Shown here piece after piece: positions 48,715 through 58,335 of a stretch of DNA of 64,000 bases. The position numbers and the translations under genes were made by a program. A model generated the notes under the pieces. The model made no database searches, was not told where the DNA came from, and saw only the letters and a list, made by a program, of their open reading frames with translations. This DNA is from Myxococcales bacterium. GTDB lineage: Bacteria; Myxococcota_A; Polyangia; Haliangiales; Haliangiaceae. Positions within the stretch are counted from its first letter, which is position 1; each line of letters starts with the position of its first letter. The DNA lies in assembly GCA_947483555.1 (NCBI GenBank), contig CANKMW010000013.1, forward strand, positions 1-64,000, read 5' to 3'.

Positions 48715-49290
48715 ATGGCCGCGCTCGATCCCGCGGTCGAGGCTCAGGTGCTCAAGGTCGCCGACGCGGTCGGCGCGCTGATGGAGGCGTGGGGCTTCAA
48801 GCGCAACATGGGCCGGGTGTGGGCCATGCTCTACCTGGAGCAGACCCCGCTCTCGGCGGCCGACATCGGCGAGCGCCTGATGCTGTCGACCGGCGCGATG
48901 TCGATGTTGCTCACCGAGCTGCAGCAGTGGAGCGTGGTCAAGAAGACCTGGGTGCCGGGCGAACGCCGTGACTTCTACGAAGCCGAGACCAGCATCTGGA
49001 AGATGGTGTCGCGGGTCCTGCGCGAGCGCGAGTTGCCGTGGATCCGCGACGCCGCCGAGCACTTCGCCGCCGCCGACGCGGTGCTGGCGGTCGCCACCGC
49101 CGGTGCGTCCGGTGACGACACGACCCGCGCCCAGGGCATCGCCGCCAAGGTCGCCGGCCTGTCGCAGCTCGCCAACGTCGGTGCCCACCTGATCGAGAAC
49201 ATCCTGTCGGGTGAGTCGGTCGATGCGTTGCCGATCAAGACCGTCGGCGAGCTGGCCAAGGCCGTCGCCGGTAAGCCACCCGGGACCTGA
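48715..49290 (+). CDS. GbsR/MarR-type transcriptional regulator
   Basis: 191 aa, starting directly after the Hsp70 stop codon. A winged helix-turn-helix of the GbsR/MarR class covers residues 15-100: MEAWGFKRNMGRVWAMLYLEQTPLSAADIGERLMLSTGAMSMLLTELQQWSVVKKTWVPGERRDFYEAE. A C-terminal helical dimerisation region follows, ending DALPIKTVGELAKAVAG. GbsR proteins sense glycine betaine precursors in some bacteria, but here the location suggests control of, or response to, the chaperone operon. No operator can be identified. Confidence 0.88.
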   Translation: MAALDPAVEAQVLKVADAVGALMEAWGFKRNMGRVWAMLYLEQTPLSAADIGERLMLSTGAMSMLLTELQQWSVVKKTWVPGERRDFYEAETSIWKMVSRVLRERELPWIRDAAEHFAAADAVLAVATAGASGDDTTRAQGIAAKVAGLSQLANVGAHLIENILSGESVDALPIKTVGELAKAVAGKPPGT

Positions 49291-49298
49291 CGGTGGCG

Positions 49299-49304
49299 TA
49301 GGAT
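49299..49304 (+). promoter_or_regulatory. Putative -10 hexamer TAGGAT
   Basis: TAGGAT ends 7 nt before the ATG at 49312, favouring that start over the ATG at 49303, which overlaps the hexamer. Confidence 0.4.
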
Positions 49305-49311
49305 GGGGCGC

Positions 49312-50229
49312 ATGAGGACCGCCCCCTTGGTGTTCGCCGTCGTGGTCGGGTTGTCGCTGGCCGCCGGGTCAGCCGCCGGCGATTCGAACCCGCGACTCGC
49401 GGCCACGTCCCTGCTCGCGGCCCAGACCCAGGCGCTGGGCAGCGGCGACGCCAAGGCGTTCGCGGCCACCTTCGCCACGAATAGCTTTGCCTTCCTGCCG
49501 ACGGCCGCCGAGGGCAACGGCCGCGCCGCGATCGAGAAGGCGACCGCGGCGTGGATGCGCGACCACGGCAAGATCATCGTCAAGACCGAGAAGGTCGTCT
49601 TCGGCACCCTCAACGACGAGCCCGACTGGGCGTTCGGCGCCTGGTACCACGCCACCCTGGTGGTCAGCGGCGCCACCACGACCAGGTGGCGCCTGACCGC
49701 CGTGGTCGGCATGCGCGAGGCCCTCGATCGCGAGGACACCGTGCAGGACTATCGTGTGGTGGCGGCGCACCTCAGCGAGGCCGTCGACGACAAGGCCGCG
49801 TTCGCCGCCGCCGCGGCCGGCAAGCTGCCGGCGCTGCCGTCGTTCGGAATCGCCGACGAGGACCGCATGCCGGACGACGACTGGCAGCCACACCGCGTCG
49901 CGGCCTGGGCCAAGCGGGTCCACAAGGACGCCGCCGCGGTGCTGGTCGGCAGCGCGCCGAAGGAGCTGTTCGTGGGCAAGGCCAAGGTCGCCGCCGCGCT
50001 GGGCAAGTGGAAGTCACTCGAGCTGGCCACCATCGACGCGATGAGGTTCGACGAACCCGACATGCAGCACTATACGGTGGTCATGGGTCACGTCACCGGC
50101 ACGTTCCGCGTCGCCGGCAAGGCGATCAAGGTGCCGTACCGCGTGCTGATGGTGACCGCCAACCCACCCGCCGCCGCCGAGACGCCATCGACCCTGGCGG
50201 TGGCGCACTTCTCGATCGCCACCCGTTAG
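49312..50229 (+). CDS. Secreted SnoaL/NTF2-like protein, two domains
   Basis: 305 aa. A signal peptide (residues 1-24, ending GSAAG) is followed by two NTF2/SnoaL-like repeats. The first covers about residues 30-145 (LAAQTQALGSGDAKAFAATFATNSFAFLP, then DEPDWAFGAWYHATLVVSG). The second covers about residues 185-305 (AWAKRVHKDAAAVLVGSAPKELFVGKAKVAAAL, then MQHYTVVMGHVTGTF). This fold often binds small hydrophobic ligands or forms enzyme pockets, but no catalytic residues are evident. The domains are similar in layout, pointing to an internal duplication. It is convergent with the YD-repeat lipoprotein gene (15 bp). Confidence 0.75.
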   Translation: MRTAPLVFAVVVGLSLAAGSAAGDSNPRLAATSLLAAQTQALGSGDAKAFAATFATNSFAFLPTAAEGNGRAAIEKATAAWMRDHGKIIVKTEKVVFGTLNDEPDWAFGAWYHATLVVSGATTTRWRLTAVVGMREALDREDTVQDYRVVAAHLSEAVDDKAAFAAAAAGKLPALPSFGIADEDRMPDDDWQPHRVAAWAKRVHKDAAAVLVGSAPKELFVGKAKVAAALGKWKSLELATIDAMRFDEPDMQHYTVVMGHVTGTFRVAGKAIKVPYRVLMVTANPPAAAETPSTLAVAHFSIATR

Positions 50230-50244
50230 CACGCCCGCCGCCCG

Positions 50245-52062
<1,818 letters not shown>

Positions 52063-52068
52063 CAGCCG

Positions 52069-52074
52069 AGTATA
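52069..52074 (-). promoter_or_regulatory. Putative -10 hexamer TATACT of the YD-repeat gene
   Basis: On the minus strand TATACT ends 6 nt before the GTG at 52062. Confidence 0.4.
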
Positions 52075-52079
52075 GCTGC

Positions 52080-52085
52080 TACGCT
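52080..52085 (+). promoter_or_regulatory. Putative -10 hexamer TACGCT of the ABC operon
   Basis: TACGCT ends 12 nt before the GTG at 52098. It lies 5 bp from the divergent -10 of the YD-repeat gene, so the two promoters probably compete. Confidence 0.3.
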
Positions 52086-52097
52086 CGCCGGCCCGCC

Positions 52098-53099
52098 GTG
52101 ATCGAGGTCCGCGACCTGAAGAAGCACTTCAAGGTGCACAAGCGCCCCCCCGGCCTGGCCGCGGCGCTGCGCTCGGTGGTGCGACGCACGTACGACACCG
52201 TCAAGGCGGTCGACGGCGTGTCGTTCCGCATCGAGCGCGGCGAGCGGGTCGGCTTCCTGGGCCCCAACGGAGCCGGCAAGACCACGACCCTCAAGGTGCT
52301 GGCCGGGCTGCTGCATCCGACCGCCGGCGAGGTCACGGTCGCCGCGCACCGGCCCCAGAAACGCGCCGCCGCGTTCCTGCGCCAGATCACGCTGGTGATG
52401 GGCCAGAAGCAGCAGCTGATCTGGGACCTGCCGCCCGCCGATACCTGGACCCTCAACGGCGCCGTGTTCGGCGTCGCCGCGGCCGAATACGCGAAGACCC
52501 TGGCCGAGCTCACCGAGCTCCTCGATCTGAAGGAGCTGGCCCAGAAGCCGACCCGCCAGCTGTCGCTCGGCGAGCGCATGAAGTGCGAGCTGGCCGCCGC
52601 CCTGCTCCACCGCCCGACCACGCTGTTCCTCGACGAGCCGACCATCGGGCTCGACGTCGCGATGCAGGTCACGATCCGCGAGTTCATCCGCGAGTACAAC
52701 CAGCGCCACGACGCCACCGTGATGCTGACCTCGCACTACATGGACGACGTGGTCGCGCTGTGCCCGCGGGTGATCGTGATCGACGGCGGCCGCCTCATCC
52801 ACGATGGCGACCTGCGCGCGCTGGTCAAGGCCATGATGCCCGACAAGCGGGTCTCGTTCTCGGGCGCGGTGGCGGCCGAGGTGCTGGACCGGCTCGGTCG
52901 CCTGGTCAGCCGCGACGGTGCGCGCACCACGCTCGAGGTCGCGGAGCATCGCCTGCGCGAGGTCATCGGTCACCTGCTCGGCGTCGACGGCATCGGCGAC
53001 CTGGCCATCGAGGATCCGCCGCTCGAAGACGTGATGCGCAAGCTGTTCAAGGACAAGACCGCCGCCCCCACCCCGGTCGAGTCGCAGGGCGCGACATGA
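52098..53099 (+). CDS. ABC-2 type exporter, ATP-binding subunit
   Basis: 333 aa from GTG. A complete ABC ATPase: Walker A FLGPNGAGKTTTLKVLAG, Q-loop region (VMGQKQQLIWDL), signature QLSLGERMK, Walker B TTLFLDEPTIGLD, and H-loop SHYMDDV. The C-terminal 80 residues (RVSFSGAVAAEVLDRLGRLVSRDGARTTLEVAEHRLREV) are the extra domain of ABC-2 exporters of the daunorubicin/viologen-type drug or lipid class. The stop overlaps the next start (ATGA at 53096), and two permease genes follow. The exported substrate is unknown; the divergent surface lipoprotein is a candidate neighbour. Confidence 0.95.
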   Translation: MIEVRDLKKHFKVHKRPPGLAAALRSVVRRTYDTVKAVDGVSFRIERGERVGFLGPNGAGKTTTLKVLAGLLHPTAGEVTVAAHRPQKRAAAFLRQITLVMGQKQQLIWDLPPADTWTLNGAVFGVAAAEYAKTLAELTELLDLKELAQKPTRQLSLGERMKCELAAALLHRPTTLFLDEPTIGLDVAMQVTIREFIREYNQRHDATVMLTSHYMDDVVALCPRVIVIDGGRLIHDGDLRALVKAMMPDKRVSFSGAVAAEVLDRLGRLVSRDGARTTLEVAEHRLREVIGHLLGVDGIGDLAIEDPPLEDVMRKLFKDKTAAPTPVESQGAT

Positions 53100-53896
53100 G
53101 GGCCGAGCTGCGGGCCATGCCCACCATGCTGCGCATCGGCCTGGCCGAGACCATCGCGTACCGCGCCGAGATGATCGTGTGGATCCTGACCACGACGATG
53201 CCGCTGGTGATGCTGTCGCTGTGGACCAGCGTCGCCGACGAGGCGCCGTTTCGGGCCTACACCCAGGCCGACTTCGTCGCCTACTACCTGGCCGCGCTGA
53301 TCGTGCGCAACCTGACCAGCAACTGGGTGGCGTGGCAGATCGGCGAGGAGATCCGCATGGGCACGCTGTCGATGCGCCTCTTGCGCCCGGTCCACCCGTT
53401 CGCCAGCTACCTGGCCACCCACCTGGCGGCGATCCCGCTGCGCCTGGTGGTGGTGACGCCGGTGATCGTCATCATGTTCCTCACCGACGCCCGCCACGTC
53501 GTCATCGACGATCCGGCGCGCGCCGGCCTGTTCGTGCTGTCGCTGGCCGGCGCCTGGCTGCTCACCTTCGGGACCTTCGTCGCCATCGGCGCGCTCGCGT
53601 TCTTCCTCGAGAAGTCGATGGCGCTGGTCGAGGTCTACTTCGGCCTGTTCATGCTGCTGTCGGGCTATCTCATTCCGATCGATCTCATGCCGGGCTGGAT
53701 GGCCGCCGCCGCCGAGTGGCTGCCGTTCCGCTACATGCTCGGCGCGCCGGTCGAGATCCTGATCGGCCGCCACGCCGATGCGGCCGCGGCCGCCGCGGTG
53801 GTGATGACGCAGTGGGCGTGGGCGGCGATCATGCTGGTCACCGCCGCGCTGGCCTGGCGCGCCGGCGTGCGCCGCTTCGAGGCCTACGGGGCCTAG
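53096..53896 (+). CDS. ABC-2 type exporter, first permease
   Basis: 266 aa, starting in an ATGA overlap with the ATPase gene. Six transmembrane segments are visible: residues about 25-50, 60-75, 110-135, 145-180, 185-210 and 235-260. The helices include MIVWILTTTMPLVMLSLW and LRLVVVTPVIVIMFLT. Length and helix spacing fit the short ABC-2 permeases that work as a heterodimer. The partner permease lies 275 bp downstream, separated by palindromic repeats rather than by a gene. Confidence 0.9.
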   Translation: MRAELRAMPTMLRIGLAETIAYRAEMIVWILTTTMPLVMLSLWTSVADEAPFRAYTQADFVAYYLAALIVRNLTSNWVAWQIGEEIRMGTLSMRLLRPVHPFASYLATHLAAIPLRLVVVTPVIVIMFLTDARHVVIDDPARAGLFVLSLAGAWLLTFGTFVAIGALAFFLEKSMALVEVYFGLFMLLSGYLIPIDLMPGWMAAAAEWLPFRYMLGAPVEILIGRHADAAAAAAVVMTQWAWAAIMLVTAALAWRAGVRRFEAYGA

Positions 53897-53925
53897 CCAG
53901 TGCCGTTCACGTCGTGCGTCAGACC

Positions 53926-54120
53926 CGTTCGTCCTGAGCGAGGCCCCGCAGGGGCCGAGTCGAAGGACAGGGCCCGCTGGGCCCCGTGCTTCGACGCGTC
54001 CCTCGCTGGCGCTCGGGACTTGCTCAGCACGAACGGGACTGATCCTCCTGAGCGAGGCCCCGCAGGGGCCGAGTCGATCGGTGGCGCTGGGGACTTGCTC
54101 AGCACGAACGGGAAAGATCG
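53926..54120 (+). repeat. Duplicated REP-like module between the two permease genes
   Basis: Two near-identical units. Each has CCTGAGCGAGGCCCCGCAGG with its paired GGCCGAGTCGA (53926-53971 and 54043-54084), then GGCGCT-GGGACTTGCTCAGC-ACGAACGGGA (54004-54043 and 54081-54118). No transposase is present. The unit copies match the repeat at the left edge (44-85, opposite orientation) and the short forms in dnaE2 and the JmjC gene. Confidence 0.75.
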
Positions 54121-54171
54121 TGCGCGGCACCGTTTTATCCGTGAGCGGCATGGGGCCTGGGACCGGGTGCG

Positions 54172-54966
54172 ATGAGGTTCGGCTACTACCTCCGCCTGCT
54201 CGCGGTGTCGATGCGCACCTCGCTGCTCACGGCGATGCAGTACCGCGCCGACTTCATCATCGAGGGCTTCATGTCGCTGGCGTGGACCGCCCTGGCGCTG
54301 TTCCCGCTGCTGGTGCTGTACGGCGACCGCACCACCGTCGCCGGCTGGGGCTTCGCGCCGGCGCTGGTGGTGATGGGCCTGTTCACGATCATGCGCGGCG
54401 TGCTCGAGGGCGCCATCAATCCGTCGCTGATCGCGGTGGTCGAGCGCATCCGCACCGGCTCGTTCGACTACACCCTGCTCAAGCCCGCCGACGCTCAGTT
54501 CCTGGTCTCGACCGCGCGCTTCGCGCCGTGGCGCATCATCGACGTACTGGCCGGCGTGGCCATCGTGGTCTACGCGTTCCGCGAGCTCGGCCGCGCCCCC
54601 GGCCCCGCCGAGCTGGGGGCGGCGCTGGTGCTGTGCGCCGCCGCGGTGGCGGTGATGTACTCGCTGTGGATCCTGATCGTCGCCGCGGCGTTCTGGGTGG
54701 TGCGCATGGACAACCTGTCGTTCCTGCTCGGCGCGGTCTTCGACGCCGCGCGCTGGCCGATCCACGTCTTCCGCGGCGTGTGGCGCATCATCTTCACCTT
54801 CGTCGTCCCGCTCGCGCTCATGACCAGCTATCCAGCGATGGCGCTGCTCGGCGACCTGTCGGTGCCCACCGCTGCCGCCTGCCTCGGCGGCGCCGCGGTC
54901 TTCTTCGTGATCGCGCGCACCGTGTGGTCGTTGGCCATCCGCAGCTACACTTCGGCGTCGAGCTGA
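54172..54966 (+). CDS. ABC-2 type exporter, second permease
   Basis: 264 aa, six hydrophobic segments (residues about 30-50, 58-80, 110-135, 140-170, 195-220 and 235-258). It belongs to the DUF990-like ABC-2 permeases that pair with another permease and the ATPase (IEGFMSLAWTALALFPLLVLYG at the first helices, SFDYTLLKPADAQF in the coupling loop). The genes for one complete exporter are therefore 52098, 53096 and this one. The 275-bp gap upstream carries the duplicated palindromic module, which may lower or separate expression of this subunit. Confidence 0.87.
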   Translation: MRFGYYLRLLAVSMRTSLLTAMQYRADFIIEGFMSLAWTALALFPLLVLYGDRTTVAGWGFAPALVVMGLFTIMRGVLEGAINPSLIAVVERIRTGSFDYTLLKPADAQFLVSTARFAPWRIIDVLAGVAIVVYAFRELGRAPGPAELGAALVLCAAAVAVMYSLWILIVAAAFWVVRMDNLSFLLGAVFDAARWPIHVFRGVWRIIFTFVVPLALMTSYPAMALLGDLSVPTAAACLGGAAVFFVIARTVWSLAIRSYTSASS

Positions 54967-54988
54967 CGCGCCCGGTGCGGACGCGGGG

Positions 54989-54994
54989 TAGGAT
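54989..54994 (+). promoter_or_regulatory. Putative -10 hexamer TAGGAT
   Basis: TAGGAT ends 5 nt before the ATG at 55000. Confidence 0.4.
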
Positions 54995-54999
54995 GGATC

Positions 55000-57417
55000 A
55001 TGGTCGCTCGGTGGACGCTCGGCGTGACGCTCGTGCTGCTGGTCAGCGCGCTGGTCGGGCTCACCGCCTGCTACGACCCGGCCATCCGCTCGTGCGTGGC
55101 GACCTGCGGCGGAGACCGCGACTGCCCGAGCGGCCTGACCTGCGCCGCCGGCCTGTGCGTCCGCCAGGGTGACTCGTGCGACGACGACGATGACGGCGGC
55201 ATCGACGCCGCGGCGATCGGAGACTGGAGCCAGCTATCGGTGGGCAGCTACCACGCCTGCGCGATCGACGCCGACCGCGCCCTGTGGTGCTGGGGCAACA
55301 ACGACTTCCGCCAGCTCGGGTTGGCCAGCCCGGCGCGGAGCGGGACGCCGCTGCGCGTCGACGTCGGCGGTCCGACGACCGACTGGGTCCGGGTCAACGC
55401 CGGCCTCCGGCACACCTGCGCCATCCGCGCCGGTGGCACGCTGTGGTGCTGGGGCATCAACGACGATCGCCAGTGCGGCGTCGGCGCCGGCAACTTCGTG
55501 GCGCCGACCCGGGTCGCCGATCCGACCGGGCTCACCGGCGCGGCGTGGACCGAGGTGGCGACCGGCGCCTTCTCCACCTGTGCGCTGCGCGACGACGGCA
55601 CGCTGTGGTGCTTCGGGACCAGCGTCGAGGGGCAGCTCGGCCTCGGCGCGAGGACCGGCGTCTTCGCGGAACCACAGCGGGTCGGCACCGCCACCGACTG
55701 GCGCTCGATCAGCGCCGGCCCCTACCATCTGTGCGCCATCCACGGCGCGCCGGCGCAGCGCGGCGAGATCGCGTGCTGGGGCTACGACCCCTCCGACGGC
55801 CGGATCGGCGACGGCGGCAACACCAGTCGGTTCGCGCCCACCCCGGTCCTCGACGACGGCGTCGTCGACTGGAGCCGGGTCGCGGTCGGGGAGTACGCGG
55901 CGTGCGCGCTCGACGCCGTCGGGCAGCTGTCGTGCTGGGGCGAGCGCTTCCACCTGCCGGGCGGCGACCCGGCCGCGGTCCCGACCCGCTACGCCGGCAT
56001 CACCGGCGCCGACCGGGTGGCGGCCGGGGGCTTCGGCGGCTGCCTGGTCACCGACGGCGTGGTCTCGTGCTGGGGCGGCAACAGCGAGGGCGCGCTGGGC
56101 TCACCGCCGACCCAGAGCGGCGAGGATCCGGTGGTGGTCGCCGGGCTGGGGACGGTCCTCGAGGTCGACGTCGGCGCGGCGTACGCATGCGCGCTCGACG
56201 CCGCCGGCGTCATCGCGTGCTGGGGTGACAACGGCGACGGCCAGCTCGGCGACGGCGTCATCGCCGATCACCGGACCCCGGTCGAGGTGCTCGGAGGCCA
56301 CGCGCCGTGGCGGCAGGTCGACGTCGGGGTCGAGCACACCTGCGCCGTGACCATGAGCGGCGTCGCGTACTGCTGGGGCTCCAACCTGTCCGGACAGCTC
56401 GGCGGTGGGGTGACGATGATCGAGCCGGTCTACCCGGCGCCGATCGCGATCGACTCGGCGGCCAGCTTCCAGCACATCGTCGCCGGCGACCGCCACTCGT
56501 GCGCGATCACGACCACGACCGGCCTGTTGCACTGCTGGGGCGCGAACGACCGCAGTCAGCGCGGCGTCGCGGCGGCGAGCGCCTACGTCCCGACCGCGGT
56601 CGACGCCGTCGCGCTGAGCACGCTGTCGACCGGGACCGATTCGACCTGCGGGGTGGCGGCCAGCGGCGGCGCCCGGCGCTGCTGGGGCGCCAACGCGGGC
56701 ACCGAGCTCGGCAACGCTGCGGCGTCGAGCCCGCCGGTGAACGTGCCGACGCCGATCGGCGCCGGACCGGCGGCGTGGTCGCGGGTCACGATGGGCGTCA
56801 TCTTCGGCTGCGGGATCTCGGGCGGCGGCGCGGCCGGGATTCTCTACTGCTGGGGGCAGAACGCCGCCGGCCAGGCGGCGACGGATCCCACCCTGGACGA
56901 CCCGGTGGTCATCCCGGTGCAGGTGGAAGATCCGACGATCGCGGTCGCCGACAGCTGGATCGACGCCGCCGCCGGCTACCACCACGCGTGCGGGATCCTC
57001 AGCGAGCTCGGCAACTCGGGTGGCCTGTGGTGCTGGGGCGAGAATGGCCAGGGCCAGCTCGGCAACGAGCTGGGCAGCGGCTACCAGCAACGCCTGGTCG
57101 CTGGTTCCGCCGACTGGATCGACGTCGACGTCGGCAACGCCCACACCTGCGCCCTGCGCGCCACCGGGGTCCTGCATTGTTTCGGCGCCAACGACAGCGG
57201 CCAGCTCGGCGACGGCACACCGTACGGCCGTTCGGCGCTCGGTGCGCCGATCGCCGGCGCGACCGACTGGGTCGCACTCTCGGCTGGCAACGTCTCGAGC
57301 TGCGGGATCCGCGACGCCGTCGAACGCCGGCTGTACTGCTGGGGCGAGAACCGCCACGGCCAGCTCGGCACCGGCGAGCGAGCCCGCTGGGAGCCGGCCG
57401 CCGTCGCGCGGCCGTGA
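55000..57417 (+). CDS. Secreted RCC1-repeat (beta-propeller) protein
   Basis: 805 aa. The signal region (VTLVLLVSALVGLTAC, Cys near residue 24) suggests lipidation. A small Cys module follows (CVATCGGDRDCPSGLTCAAGLCV), then Asp-rich DDDDDGG. From residue 75 to the end there are about fourteen RCC1-type repeats with the pattern HxCAxxxxGxLxCWGxNxxGQLG (for example LWCWGNNDFRQLG and CWGDNGDGQLGDG), enough for two seven-bladed propellers. Repeats of this kind occur in many myxobacterial secreted proteins and offer a binding surface. The paired Cys per blade (C-A and C-W-G) probably form disulfides. No catalytic part is seen. Confidence 0.92.
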   Translation: MVARWTLGVTLVLLVSALVGLTACYDPAIRSCVATCGGDRDCPSGLTCAAGLCVRQGDSCDDDDDGGIDAAAIGDWSQLSVGSYHACAIDADRALWCWGNNDFRQLGLASPARSGTPLRVDVGGPTTDWVRVNAGLRHTCAIRAGGTLWCWGINDDRQCGVGAGNFVAPTRVADPTGLTGAAWTEVATGAFSTCALRDDGTLWCFGTSVEGQLGLGARTGVFAEPQRVGTATDWRSISAGPYHLCAIHGAPAQRGEIACWGYDPSDGRIGDGGNTSRFAPTPVLDDGVVDWSRVAVGEYAACALDAVGQLSCWGERFHLPGGDPAAVPTRYAGITGADRVAAGGFGGCLVTDGVVSCWGGNSEGALGSPPTQSGEDPVVVAGLGTVLEVDVGAAYACALDAAGVIACWGDNGDGQLGDGVIADHRTPVEVLGGHAPWRQVDVGVEHTCAVTMSGVAYCWGSNLSGQLGGGVTMIEPVYPAPIAIDSAASFQHIVAGDRHSCAITTTTGLLHCWGANDRSQRGVAAASAYVPTAVDAVALSTLSTGTDSTCGVAASGGARRCWGANAGTELGNAAASSPPVNVPTPIGAGPAAWSRVTMGVIFGCGISGGGAAGILYCWGQNAAGQAATDPTLDDPVVIPVQVEDPTIAVADSWIDAAAGYHHACGILSELGNSGGLWCWGENGQGQLGNELGSGYQQRLVAGSADWIDVDVGNAHTCALRATGVLHCFGANDSGQLGDGTPYGRSALGAPIAGATDWVALSAGNVSSCGIRDAVERRLYCWGENRHGQLGTGERARWEPAAVARP

Positions 57418-57426
57418 GCGCCGCGC

Positions 57427-57443
57427 TACAGTCGCCGCGGAGG
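57427..57443 (+). promoter_or_regulatory. Putative -10 TACAGT and GGAGG ribosome site
   Basis: TACAGT at 57427-57432 and GGAGG at 57439-57443, 4 nt before the ATG at 57448. If both are used, the leader is very short. Confidence 0.35.
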
Positions 57444-57447
57444 TCCC

Positions 57448-58335
57448 ATGGCCAAGGACGCAGCGCTGAAACCGAGCCCCGAACCGTCCGCGAAGCCGGC
57501 GCGCGGGTTTCCGTTCCGGCTGTGGGCGTACGCGATCGCGATGACCGCCGGCGTCGGTGGCGCCGGCTACCTGGCGTGGACGCAGTACCAGCAGGCCGGG
57601 CGCGACAACGACGCGTTCGTCGCCTGCCGCGACTCGCTGACCCCAGCGCAGGAGGGGCGGCGCCTGGCCAGCGAGCGCGCCACCGCGTGCGACGCCGAGC
57701 TCACCAAGGTCGCGGCCCAGGCCAAGGCCAACGATGACCAGCTGGCCAGGATGCAGAGCAACCTGTCAGCGACCAAGGACGAGCTGACCGCGCTGCGGAC
57801 GCAGCGGGTCGAGACCGAGAAACGGATGGCGGCGATCGCCGACATCCAGGGCCAGTTCGCGAAGATGATCGATACTGGCCAGCTCAAGGTGGCGGCGCGG
57901 CGCGGCAGCCTGGTGGTCGAGCTGCCGGCCGAGGTCCTGTTCCCGTCGGGCTCGGCCGAGCTGTCGGAAAAAGGTCAGATCGCCGTCATCGAGGTCGGCG
58001 TGGTCCTCAAGCAGTTTCCGGATCGCCGCTTCCTGGTCGTCGGTCACACCGACAACGCCCCGCTCAAGAACAGCGTCTACCAGGACAACTGGGAGCTGTC
58101 GACGGCGCGCGCGCTGACGGTGACCCGCTTCCTGGCCAAGGCCGGGATGAAGGCCGACTCGCTGGTGGCGGCCGGCGTCGGCGAGCACGACCCGCTGAGC
58201 GGCAACGCCAGCGCCGGCGACCGGCAGCGCAACCGCCGCATCGAGATCCAGCTCCTGCCGGCGATCACCGAGCTGCCGCCGCTGCCGGCGACGCTGGGCG
58301 AGGCCGGCGCCGCACCGGTGCCGGCGCCGCCTTGA
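57448..58335 (+). CDS. OmpA-family peptidoglycan-binding protein
   Basis: 295 aa. A short cytoplasmic N-terminus (basic, Pro-rich) precedes one transmembrane helix (AYAIAMTAGVGGAGYLAW, residues about 29-47). A coiled coil spans about residues 60-145 (ANDDQLARMQSNLSATKDELTALRTQRVETEKRM). The OmpA domain lies at about 150-275: VLFPSGSAELSEKGQIAVIEVGVVLKQFP, then FLVVGHTDNAP, WELSTARALTVTRFL and GDRQRNRRIEIQL, the standard peptidoglycan-binding signature. The stop overlaps the following kinase gene (TTGA). It therefore links the envelope with a kinase, and may transmit a wall signal (inference). It resembles MotB-like or Pal-like proteins in layout but lacks a plug or signal cleavage. Confidence 0.92.
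   Translation: MAKDAALKPSPEPSAKPARGFPFRLWAYAIAMTAGVGGAGYLAWTQYQQAGRDNDAFVACRDSLTPAQEGRRLASERATACDAELTKVAAQAKANDDQLARMQSNLSATKDELTALRTQRVETEKRMAAIADIQGQFAKMIDTGQLKVAARRGSLVVELPAEVLFPSGSAELSEKGQIAVIEVGVVLKQFPDRRFLVVGHTDNAPLKNSVYQDNWELSTARALTVTRFLAKAGMKADSLVAAGVGEHDPLSGNASAGDRQRNRRIEIQLLPAITELPPLPATLGEAGAAPVPAPP

Noticed and set aside
45598-49188. A 1196-residue open frame on the minus strand across the J-protein and Hsp70 genes
   Set aside because: It mirrors real genes with strong Hsp70 and J-domain motifs; high GC removes stops from the opposite frame. No domain or signal is visible in it.
53897-54171. Insertion sequence between the permease genes
   Set aside because: No transposase frame, no target-site duplication and no end inverted repeats of IS type; only REP-like units.
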